From Euphorbia lathyris (taxonomy: Eukaryota > Streptophyta > Magnoliopsida > Malpighiales > Euphorbiaceae), in NCBI RefSeq assembly GCF_963576675.1, contig NC_088910.1, positions 23,996,531 to 24,060,530 of the forward strand: a DNA stretch of 64,000 bases, in the 5' to 3' direction. Position 1 is the stretch's first letter. Every line of letters starts with the position of its first letter. The translations under genes and the position numbers were made by a program. Of this stretch, positions 56,004 to 64,000 are shown in pieces. The notes beneath the pieces are model-generated. The model worked only from the letters and a program-made list of their open reading frames with translations, had not been told where the DNA came from and searched no databases.

Positions 56004-57914
56004 AGTAATAAAGGCTTAAAGCCCTATTTGCCTCCTGATCTATCTAAAACTAGTCGAAAACCCGTGCGATGCACGGGGTATGAAACTTTTATATAATTTA
56101 GATAAATAAATAAATTGGCATATTTATTTTTAAATAATTTTATATCATGCTATGAAAAAAAATTTATATTATGTATATTTGAAATTAATATATATTTTTT
56201 AATGATAATTCAAATTAAATTAATTTTAAAAATAATTGACTACTTTTTTTTATAGAATTTTAACTAAAGATGAATGATTTATTTGTTTTTACAAAATTCA
56301 ATGATTTGTACTTTTTAGGAATTTTAATACATTTTTATATTCCAAATATTCTGTGAAACAATAATAATAAAATAGCAGATTAATTAAGAAATATATTAGA
56401 ATATAATAAAAAACCAAAAATTGAATTAAACTATAATTAAAATTAAATATTATATTTACAATACAAAAGAATTACAATATAGGTTAAACAAAAATTTAAT
56501 TAAACTACAATTAAAATTAAATATTATATCTACGATACAAAAGAATTACAATCTATGTTAAAATGGAAGCAACATCAATATATTATTCTATAAACTATTA
56601 CAATCAATACTTTTCTAATGTTGCATATGAAGAAACTTTATCAATTCAATATGTTACATATAAAAAAAATAAAATTTGTAAGAATTAGTCACAAATTCAT
56701 CTTGATGATAATTATTTTGGTTGATGGAATTTCATGATCACCAAGTATTCGAATTCAATTATTCATTCTGCTACAATAACCCAATATATCTAATTGAATC
56801 AGTTTAAGATGATGATTTCTCCTATTTTCATCTCGTAATATCTCATCAAGACATTCGATCAATTTGTTCTTCATTCTTTCACTATATAGAATATCAGCCA
56901 TACTCGCAGATATCACTTATTTGACTTTATTAATATTTTCTAATAATTATATATTCTTGAATTTTGTAAGTAAGAAAAACAAACAAAAGAATTGAAAAAA
57001 AAATTAAAGGACGAAAAAGATAATTAGGAGAGAACCATCTTCCTCTCGGGTTTTTTTTTTGAAAATAAGAGAGAATGTCGAGACATAAGCGTATAAAGAG
57101 GAGAGTGGAAATATTTTTTGCCCATTAATTAAATATTTTATTTTTTCTTAATGAATTATTAAGTCCATAAATTAATTTTAGTTAAATAGAATTAAATCGC
57201 AATTGTAACCACTCAGTACAAAAAAAAAAACGTTTTATAATTAATATGTGAAATTAATTATATTAATTAGAATCATTATGCTCAACATTTGGGAATTTGA
57301 AGAGATTCAAATAATAATATTTTCTTAATTAATATTTTTCAATAATTTATCCTATGATCATATTTCATTTTCATCTGTTAAAAACTCTTGAAATACTAAC
57401 AATTTTGTACGAACCATAATATAATAGTTAAAAAATTATATAAGCCAATGTTGTAAAAGCAATTATCTAATATCCATAATTAATGTACATTTTTAGGATT
57501 TTGAGCATCAAAATTTATTTTTATTTACCTTGATTTTGAATTCGTATCTAGCATAATCCACATTCTTCAAGAATAAACATCTTATCAAGCGTATTATAGA
57601 CGCTTACAATCTCCTTGTCTAGAAAATTGGAAAAAAATAATTTCGTGATAATAATAATAATAATATAACATAATTTATATTGAAATAAACTTCATTGTAA
57701 GTATAATATTCCAATATCTCTTTAATATTTTATTTAATATGTCTCAAACTTCAATGAACAACTATCATGTGAAACTTTATATCTATTTGTATCAAAATTC
57801 ATAAAAATAAAAAATACAATCCATATCAATTAGCTAAACTCAAACTAAAAAAATGAGTGGATTTCAACATGTTTCGAATTAGAAAAATTAATCTAACTTC
57901 AATTAAAACTAAAA

Positions 57915-58720
57915 AATTGAGTTCATAAAAAGACGAAAATCTAAATTTTAGTTAGAGTTAACAATCAAAACGATAACACCTAGGAACATATACTAAAAAA
58001 GAATGCAAATATACAAAATCTTTATTTTAGTCATTTTGAAAAATAAATAAATAAAAAAGAAAACGTGGATAAGGTAGCGAGAGGTATGGAATCTGGATAA
58101 CGACAGAAATGGAATTTCATCTCTGAAAGATGAAACTATAACAACAATTGTTTAATAAAAATAAAACAACAACACAATTGAGAAAGCCAAAAATTGAGTT
58201 CATATAAAGCCGGAAATCTAAATTTTAGTTAAGAGTTAGCAATCGAAACGATAACACCTAGCAACATATACTAAAAAAGAATACAAATTTATAAAATCTT
58301 TATTTTAGTCATTTTGAAGAAAATACAAATAAAAAAGAAAACATGGATAAGGTAGCGAGAGGTATGGAACCTGGGTAACGACAGAAATGGAATTTCATCT
58401 CTGAAAAATGAAACTATAACAACTATTGTTTAATAAAAAGAAAACAACAACACAATTGAGAACAAAAATAACTACAACATATGAAAAAAAATCGAATAAT
58501 TACCTTGAGAAACATAAGAATTTCTTGTAATTTTTGACACTTTTGTGTTTTCCGATTTTAGTTGTTCATGCATCTTCTATTTTTGTCGGATTTCTTCAAT
58601 TGAAGCTATCAGTTTGGAAAAAAAAAGACAAATAAAAAAGAAAACATGGATAAGATAGCGAGAGGTATAGAACCTGGGTAACAACAGAAATGAATCTGAA
58701 AGATGAAACAATAACAACTA
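57915..58720 (-). repeat. ~280-bp direct repeats inside Helitron H2
   Basis: CGATAACACCTA occurs at 57971 and 58249 (spacing 278). The motif GATAAGGTAGCGAGAGGTATGG and its neighbours recur around 58063, 58345 and, in part, 58648. The third copy is interrupted by a Stowaway MITE. Units are non-coding. Confidence 0.8.
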
Positions 58721-58977
58721 CTCCCTCCATTCCATTATATAGGTCATTCTAGCAAATTAGTTTTTTCCCTAAATATAAGTCATTCTAGGATTCCAATGCT
58801 TATTGCCCAATAGTGACATGAGAGAGAATTATTTTTTGTATTGGTACATGTGTTTTTTAATATTCCAATGCTTATTGCCCAATAGTGACATGAAAGAGAA
58901 TTTTTTTTAGTTAACCAATATATTTCTTAATTTGTGTGAAATACCCTAGAATGACTTATATAATGGAATGGAGGGAG
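58721..58977. mobile_element. Stowaway-like MITE in Helitron H2
   Basis: 257 bp with ends CTCCCTCCATTCCATTATAT / ATATAATGGAATGGAGGGAG and TA duplication (58719-58720, 58978-58979), typical of Tc1/mariner MITEs. The neighbouring repeat unit at about 58418 supplies the empty site ATAACAACTATTGTTTAAT. Confidence 0.93.
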
Positions 58978-59914
58978 TATTGTTTAATAAAAATAAAACA
59001 ACAACATAATTGAGAATAAAATAACTACAACATATGAAAAAAAATTGAATATTTACCTTCAGAAATATAATACTATCTATCGTGACCAATGAATATAATG
59101 GTAGAATACTATCTATCATGCTTTATATAGAAGTTTATTTGTGACTTTTGGATTTCCTTTGCTTTGTGTTTTTTCATCTTCCCGTAACTCTTGCTTTCTT
59201 TTATTATTTTAATCAATAGGCTAGTAATTATTTAATATATTATAAATATAAATTTGTTATTTTTAATTAATTAAATATTTTTAATCTGATTTTTTACTAC
59301 GTTGACAACTCATCAAAAAGACCTCTAAAACACTTCTTCTCATTTCTCTCTGCTTCCGTAATTATATATAGTATAGATAGATTTTATCATTTGACCCCTG
59401 ACCTATTATTTGGTCATATTTAGTCCATAATCTATCCCAAATTGGTGAACTTTCACCCAATTTGGATTCAAACTTAACCGAATCATTATCTTATTGATAA
59501 GTAACTATGTTTTGACACTTGAACTTAATAGATTTTAGTTTACGATTTGTTTTTTATTTTTTTTCTTTTTTTAATCTAATTAATTATTTCCACATAATGT
59601 GGGAATTTTTTTTAAGGAATATCACGTTTCAAGTTTAAGTGTCAAAATATCATTACTTATCAATGAGATAACAATTCGGTTAAATATTCATACAAATTGG
59701 GTGAAATTTCACCAAATGTGATAGGTCAAGGGCCAAATGTAACCAAATAATAGGTCAGGTGCCAAATGACACAATTTTGAATAGGTCATGGGCCAAATAA
59801 TGCTTTAAGCCAGTAATAAATAACAATATACATAGTTTTAGAAACTAACTAAAAAGTTTCTACAACTAATTTTACACCAACCGAACTAACTTATAAAATT
59901 CGTTAAAAATATTA

Positions 59915-60204
59915 CTCCCTCCATTCCTTTTTATAAGTCATTCTAGCAATTGAGTTTTTTTCCAAAATATAAGTCTTTCTAATTTTCCAAGAACTTTTAG
60001 TTTAGTTTTTCGGTCCAAGCATTAATTTTTTTATCTTGGTCCATGTGTTTTTTAATATTCCAATACTTATTCTCCAATAGTGACATGAGAGAGAAATTTT
60101 TTTTAGTTAAACAATGTAAAATCATTAATTTCACTCCATATTAATTATATTTCTTAATCTGTGTGAAACAACCTAGAATGACTTATAAAAAGGAATGAAG
60201 GAAG
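59915..60204. mobile_element. Second Stowaway-like MITE
   Basis: 290 bp, CTCCCTCCATTCCTTTTTAT ... TAAAAAGGAATGAAGGAAG, with TA at both sides (59913-59914, 60205-60206). It shares internal text with the other copy, such as CCAATAGTGACATGAGAGAG. The right end has one substitution (GAAG for GAGG). Confidence 0.88.
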
Positions 60205-60331
60205 TATTAACTAATTAATAACATTTATCTTGGTTGAGATTAACATATTAACCTTTTATATAAATCCATCGGAAATCAGATAAACTTTTGTTTGTACCAT
60301 GACACTGTTGTATATTAGTCTTTAATATTGG

Positions 60332-60680
60332 TGTTGTGGGAATTCCACATGGAAAGAATAAGAAGGAAATCTGTATTTTATATTGTCTAGAGACATCTGT
60401 ATTTTGGATAAAGATAAAACAGTTTTATAATTGTTTGACAACAAACTTTTTGGTTATAAATATCCTCAATCCTTCATACCTTTTCACTTACTGTTTTTAA
60501 TTATTCAAATACGTTCATAGGGAAATTAATGAAATTGCTATCATTAATTTTGTGTTAGGGAAATCCTAGAGGAAACTTAGTTAGAAACTCAATAGCAATT
60601 GATAGTGGGGGCTAATATTTCCTTAAGGACAGTGATTAATCACATCCCTATTTTATGTTTGTGATCCCATATTTCTAACA
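60332..60680 (+). repeat. Copia C probable 5' LTR
   Basis: 349 bp, TG...CA. No partner LTR is in view to confirm the boundaries. The next 16 bases do not match an initiator-Met primer site, so the 3' boundary is uncertain. Confidence 0.55.
60455..60462 (+). promoter_or_regulatory. TATA box in Copia C LTR
   Basis: TATAAATA about 240 bp before the polyprotein ATG. It is the only good TATA in the probable LTR. Confidence 0.6.
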
Positions 60681-60696
60681 ATCTTAAGGAAATATT

Positions 60697-63600
60697 ATGG
60701 AGAATGCACTGAAGAATGTTGGTGATGCTGGTAAACTTGATCGGTTTGATGGGACGAATTTCACTCGTTGGAAGGAGACTATGAAATTTTTTCTGATCAC
60801 TCTGAAATTTTTTTACTTTCTGGACATTGATTTGCAGTCTATTCCAGAACCGAGTGACAAAGATACTGATGGAATTGTGGCTGAACGTAAGAAGCGAGAA
60901 GAAGATGAGGCGCTATGTAGAGGATATATTCTGAACCATCTCTCTGATCGTCTTTATGATTTGTACATTCCTGTACAAAAGGCAAAGGATATATGGATAT
61001 CTCTAGAGACAAAGTATAATTCAGAAAAGCAAGGGGCAGATAAGTTTATCACTATGATTTTTTTTGAATTTACTATGAATGATTCTGCATCTGTACTTGA
61101 CCAAGTCCATGAATTTCTTATCTTGGCCTCTAAATTTAAGGATCTTACTATAGACATTCCAGAGAAATTACTTGTGGGGGCAATCATAGCCAAATTACCT
61201 CCAAGTTGGAATAACTATAGAAAGAAACTGTTGCACACTTCTGAGGATTTTAATTTGGAAAAAATTCAGAAGCATTTACGAATTGAAGAGGAAACTCGAA
61301 TTCGTGATAAGAAACATGATGTTGCTTCTAGTTCTAAAGTTAATTATGTTAGTAATAATCAGAAGGGCGGCAAAAAGAGGAAAGGAAGTTATCAGAATAA
61401 CCCCAACAACAATAAAAAGTTTAAGAAGAATTTATCTGATGTTGTTTGTTATAATTGTGGTGAAAAAGGACACATCAAAATATTCTGTAAGAACCCCAAG
61501 AAGAAGGATAGCAAAAACCAGAATAAGAAGGAGAGTGAGGACAAAGCAAATGTTGTTGAACATGTTGACAATAATGAAATTATTGTCATGGTTTCTAAGT
61601 TGCAGATTGGTATGATCCAAGAATTGCATATGGCATCTCTTACCATAAACAATGATTGGTGGTATGATTCTGGTGCAACTACTCATGTTTGCAACAACAA
61701 AGGACTCTTCAAGACTTATATTGATTCTTCTCCAAACCATGAAGTTTTGTTGGGTGATCATCACTCTTCCAAGGTTCAAGGAACCGGGACTGTTGAAATT
61801 CAGTTTACTTCTGGAAAGAAAGTTATTCTCACAAATGTTCTTCATGTTCCTCAAATTGGGAAGAATTTAGTTTCTGGTTTTATGTTATGTAAGAAGGGGT
61901 TAAAGGCTGTAATAGAATTCGATAAGGTAATTCTGTCTAAGGTTGGAGCATTTGTTGGGAAAGGTTATGTTTCTGATGGAATGTTCAAATTATCTATTAA
62001 TAAAGTTGAGAATTCTGCTTATTTTCTTGTGCATGCAATTGAATGTACTTCTTTTCATTTGTGGCATAATCGTTTAACACACACCAATTATAGAACCATG
62101 AAATATATGTCTAAAAATGGAATGATATCTTATGGTAATGATCATGAAGATAAATGTGAGGTATGTGTTCAAGCAAAAATGAAAAGGAAACCATTTCCTA
62201 AAATTGAAAGAAGTACAAAAATATTAGAACTTATTCATTCTGATATTTGTGAATTTAATGGAAATTTAACTAGAGGAGGTAACATGTATTTCATAACTTT
62301 CATTGATGATAGTTCTCGTTTTACCTATGTTTATTTGTTGAAAACAAAAGACCAAGCATTTGAAATGTTTAAATGTTATAAAGCCATGGTAGAGACACAA
62401 AAGAATAAGAAAATTAAAATTTTACTCAGTGATAGAGGTGGGGAGTATTTTCCTACGGAATTTTCTTCTTTTTGTGAATCTAGCGGAATTGTACATCAGG
62501 TTAGTTCTCCTTATAGGCCTCAACAAAATGGAGTGGCTAAAAGGAAAAATGGTGTTTTAGGGGATATGCTAAATACAATGCTTGTTAATGCAAATTTGCC
62601 ACTTAATTTGTGGGGAGAAGCTCTACTAACCGCATGTCATATACATAACAGAGTACCTTCTAAGAAATTTAAAGTTTCACCTTATGAAATTTGGAAGGGA
62701 AGGAAACCTAATATAAGTTACTTTAAGGTGTGGGGTTGTCTTGCATATTGCAAGGTCCCAGATCCTAAGAAAACTAAGTTAGGACCAATGGCTTTGAAAA
62801 GTGTTTTTGTGGGCTATGCTGAAAATTCAAAAGCATATATGTTTTTGGATTTGGATTCTAATGTTATAGTGGAATCACGAGATGCTGAATTCTTTGAAAA
62901 TAAATTTCGTGGGGATTCCATAGGAACAGAAACCTCAATAGCACCACAAATTTCTTTAAACTCAAATGGGAAAAGAATTGTGTCTGATTCTTCTAATGAA
63001 CCTAGAAGAAGTGAAAGAACTAGAAAAGAGAAGAATTTAGGTCCAAATTTTATTAATTCTCAAGCTATTCTCTTTCTTGTGGAGGGAAATAGAAATGATG
63101 TTACTAATAAAATACCAATTATACTTACTGTAGAAGATGATCCCAAAACTTTTCAAGAAGCAATGGCTTCTAGAAATTCAGCTTTTTGGAAAGAGGCAAT
63201 TAATGATGAAATGGATTCGTTGATATCAAACAATACTTGGTATATTACGGACTTGCCTCCGGGGTCCAAAACTGTTGGATGCAAATGGGTATTTAGGATT
63301 AAGTATAATACAGATGGATCTATAAATTCTTTCAAAGCTAGATTGGTTGCACAAGGCTTTACTAAAAAAGAAGGGGTAGATTATTTTGACACTTATGCAC
63401 CCGTGGCTAGAATTACATCCATTAGAGTACTTATGGCTTTAGCTTCTATTTTTGGTCTATACGTACATCAAATGGATGTGAAGATGGCTTTTCTAAATGG
63501 GGATTTAGAAGAAGAAGTGTACATGAAACAACCTGAGGTTTTTGTTCTCCCTGGAAATGAAAATAAAGTTTGCAAATTGGTTAAATCCTTGTATGGATTA

Positions 63601-64000
63601 AAACAAGCGCCTAAACAACCGCACAAAAAATTTGATTCTGTTATTTTGTCACATGGTTTTACTTATAACTCAGCAGATAGGTGCATTTACTCTAAATTTA
63701 CAAAAGATTACGATGTCATCATATGTTTATATGTTGATGACATGTTAATCTTTGGAACCAATATGAAAGGAATTGATGAGACTAAGAACTATTTGAGTTC
63801 AAGTTTTAAAATGAAAGATTTAGATGAAGTTGATACTATCTTAGGTATCAAGGCTATAAAACATAGTGGGGGTTTTGCGTTGAGTCAATCTCATTATATT
63901 GAAAAAGTGCTTAATAAATTTGAGCACTTAAAGTTTAAAGAGGCTAATTCCCCTTATGATTCATCTTGTAAACTTAGTAAAAATGAAGGAAGAGGTGTTG
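60697..64000 (+). CDS. Copia C gag-pol polyprotein, open to window end
   Basis: Starts MENALKNVGDAGKL at 60697 and has no stop over 1,101 codons to the window edge, so the end lies outside. Gag core, then knuckle CYNCGEKGHIKIFC (C251-C264), protease WYDSGATTHV (D324), WHNRLTH-type pre-integrase, and integrase with HSD (D516) and SDRGGEY (D579). The position 36 residues on, normally Glu in NGVAERKN, is Lys615 (AAA), so the DDE triad is broken. RT: KARLVAQGF, MDVKMAFLNG (usually KTAFLNG), LYGLKQAPKQPHKKFD (Pro975 where Trp is usual) and YVDD (1012-1015). Frame is intact, but integration is probably lost. Confidence 0.93.
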   Translation, partial: MENALKNVGDAGKLDRFDGTNFTRWKETMKFFLITLKFFYFLDIDLQSIPEPSDKDTDGIVAERKKREEDEALCRGYILNHLSDRLYDLYIPVQKAKDIWISLETKYNSEKQGADKFITMIFFEFTMNDSASVLDQVHEFLILASKFKDLTIDIPEKLLVGAIIAKLPPSWNNYRKKLLHTSEDFNLEKIQKHLRIEEETRIRDKKHDVASSSKVNYVSNNQKGGKKRKGSYQNNPNNNKKFKKNLSDVVCYNCGEKGHIKIFCKNPKKKDSKNQNKKESEDKANVVEHVDNNEIIVMVSKLQIGMIQELHMASLTINNDWWYDSGATTHVCNNKGLFKTYIDSSPNHEVLLGDHHSSKVQGTGTVEIQFTSGKKVILTNVLHVPQIGKNLVSGFMLCKKGLKAVIEFDKVILSKVGAFVGKGYVSDGMFKLSINKVENSAYFLVHAIECTSFHLWHNRLTHTNYRTMKYMSKNGMISYGNDHEDKCEVCVQAKMKRKPFPKIERSTKILELIHSDICEFNGNLTRGGNMYFITFIDDSSRFTYVYLLKTKDQAFEMFKCYKAMVETQKNKKIKILLSDRGGEYFPTEFSSFCESSGIVHQVSSPYRPQQNGVAKRKNGVLGDMLNTMLVNANLPLNLWGEALLTACHIHNRVPSKKFKVSPYEIWKGRKPNISYFKVWGCLAYCKVPDPKKTKLGPMALKSVFVGYAENSKAYMFLDLDSNVIVESRDAEFFENKFRGDSIGTETSIAPQISLNSNGKRIVSDSSNEPRRSERTRKEKNLGPNFINSQAILFLVEGNRNDVTNKIPIILTVEDDPKTFQEAMASRNSAFWKEAINDEMDSLISNNTWYITDLPPGSKTVGCKWVFRIKYNTDGSINSFKARLVAQGFTKKEGVDYFDTYAPVARITSIRVLMALASIFGLYVHQMDVKMAFLNGDLEEEVYMKQPEVFVLPGNENKVCKLVKSLYGLKQAPKQPHKKFDSVILSHGFTYNSADRCIYSKFTKDYDVIICLYVDDMLIFGTNMKGIDETKNYLSSSFKMKDLDEVDTILGIKAIKHSGGFALSQSHYIEKVLNKFEHLKFKEANSPYDSSCKLSKNEGRGV

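Larger units (their letters stand above)
56050..59381 (-). mobile_element. Helitron H2, non-autonomous
   Basis: Minus strand starts TCTATCTATACTATATATAA at 59381 and ends CTAG at 56053-56050, with hairpin CCCGTGC/GCACGGG (56061-56077) just before. Insertion is between A and T. The intact MITE copy reads CTAAAATTTTATC at the corresponding place, exactly the two flanks joined. 3,332 bp, no Rep/helicase ORF. It shares its 5' few hundred bp with H1. Confidence 0.93.
56013..59811. mobile_element. MULE-MITE family 1, split by Helitron H2
   Basis: Ends GGCTTAAAGC (56013) and GCTTTAAGCC (to 59811), with a perfect 9-bp duplication AGTAATAAA (56004-56012 and 59812-59820). Without the Helitron it is about 467 bp and aligns with the intact copy at 17408-17843. 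It is the host sequence of the Helitron insertion. Confidence 0.93.
60332..64000 (+). mobile_element. Copia C, 5' LTR and internal region, cut by window end
   Basis: Probable 5' LTR 60332-60680 (TGTTGTGGGAATTCC...TTCTAACA) with TATA box, followed after 16 bp by the polyprotein ATG. The order gag, protease, integrase, RT is that of Ty1-copia. The 3' LTR lies beyond the window, so LTR limits are inferred from TG..CA only. Confidence 0.85.

Noticed and set aside
61283..61854. Overlapping 110- and 140-codon ORFs on both strands
   Set aside because: Shadows of the Copia C gag-pol frame, which is open through the whole region and carries the zinc knuckle and protease motifs.

Overview
This is an AT-rich plant nuclear window, most likely from a eudicot. 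It holds one apparently functional host gene and then about 59 kb of nested transposable elements. The plant assignment rests on a four-exon CYP715-type cytochrome P450, Ty1-copia elements with initiator-Met primer sites, plant-type L1 LINEs with an RNase H domain, Helitrons, Mutator-like elements (MULEs) with 9-bp target duplications, and a plant mobile domain (PMD) gene.

Layout. 0.9-4.5 kb: CYP715A gene, minus strand, all exons readable. 4.9-7.6 kb: chimeric Helitron (H1) with an internal 4 x 320 bp array. 8.2-10.6 kb: Copia reverse-transcriptase relic split by a solo LTR (TSD CTGAT). 11.0-16.8 kb: near full-length L1 LINE (14-bp TSD) with premature stops. 17.4-18.8 kb: two foldback MULE-MITEs. 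19.4-35.0 kb: old Copia A, holding a MULE-MITE and a complete younger Copia B (23.9-33.4 kb, minus strand, TSD TTTCG). 35.0-37.1 kb: Copia relic. 37.5-42.4 kb: MULE carrying a six-exon PMD gene, itself hit by another MULE, the whole sitting in an older foldback element. 44.4-55.3 kb: a five-level nest, Copia relic > solo LTR > LINE2 > Pack-MULE with a germin-like fragment, plus a hAT MITE in the same LINE. 56.0-59.8 kb: MULE-MITE split by Helitron H2, which is itself hit by a Stowaway MITE. 60.3-64.0 kb: Copia C, open reading frame running off the window edge.

Only the P450 looks like a working cellular gene. The PMD gene keeps consistent splice phase through all six exons but has one in-frame stop. 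Copia C has no stop over 1,101 codons, but its third integrase catalytic residue is lysine. Copia B keeps its catalytic motifs but has two in-frame stops. The order of insertions can be read from target duplications and empty sites, several of which are exact inside this window.
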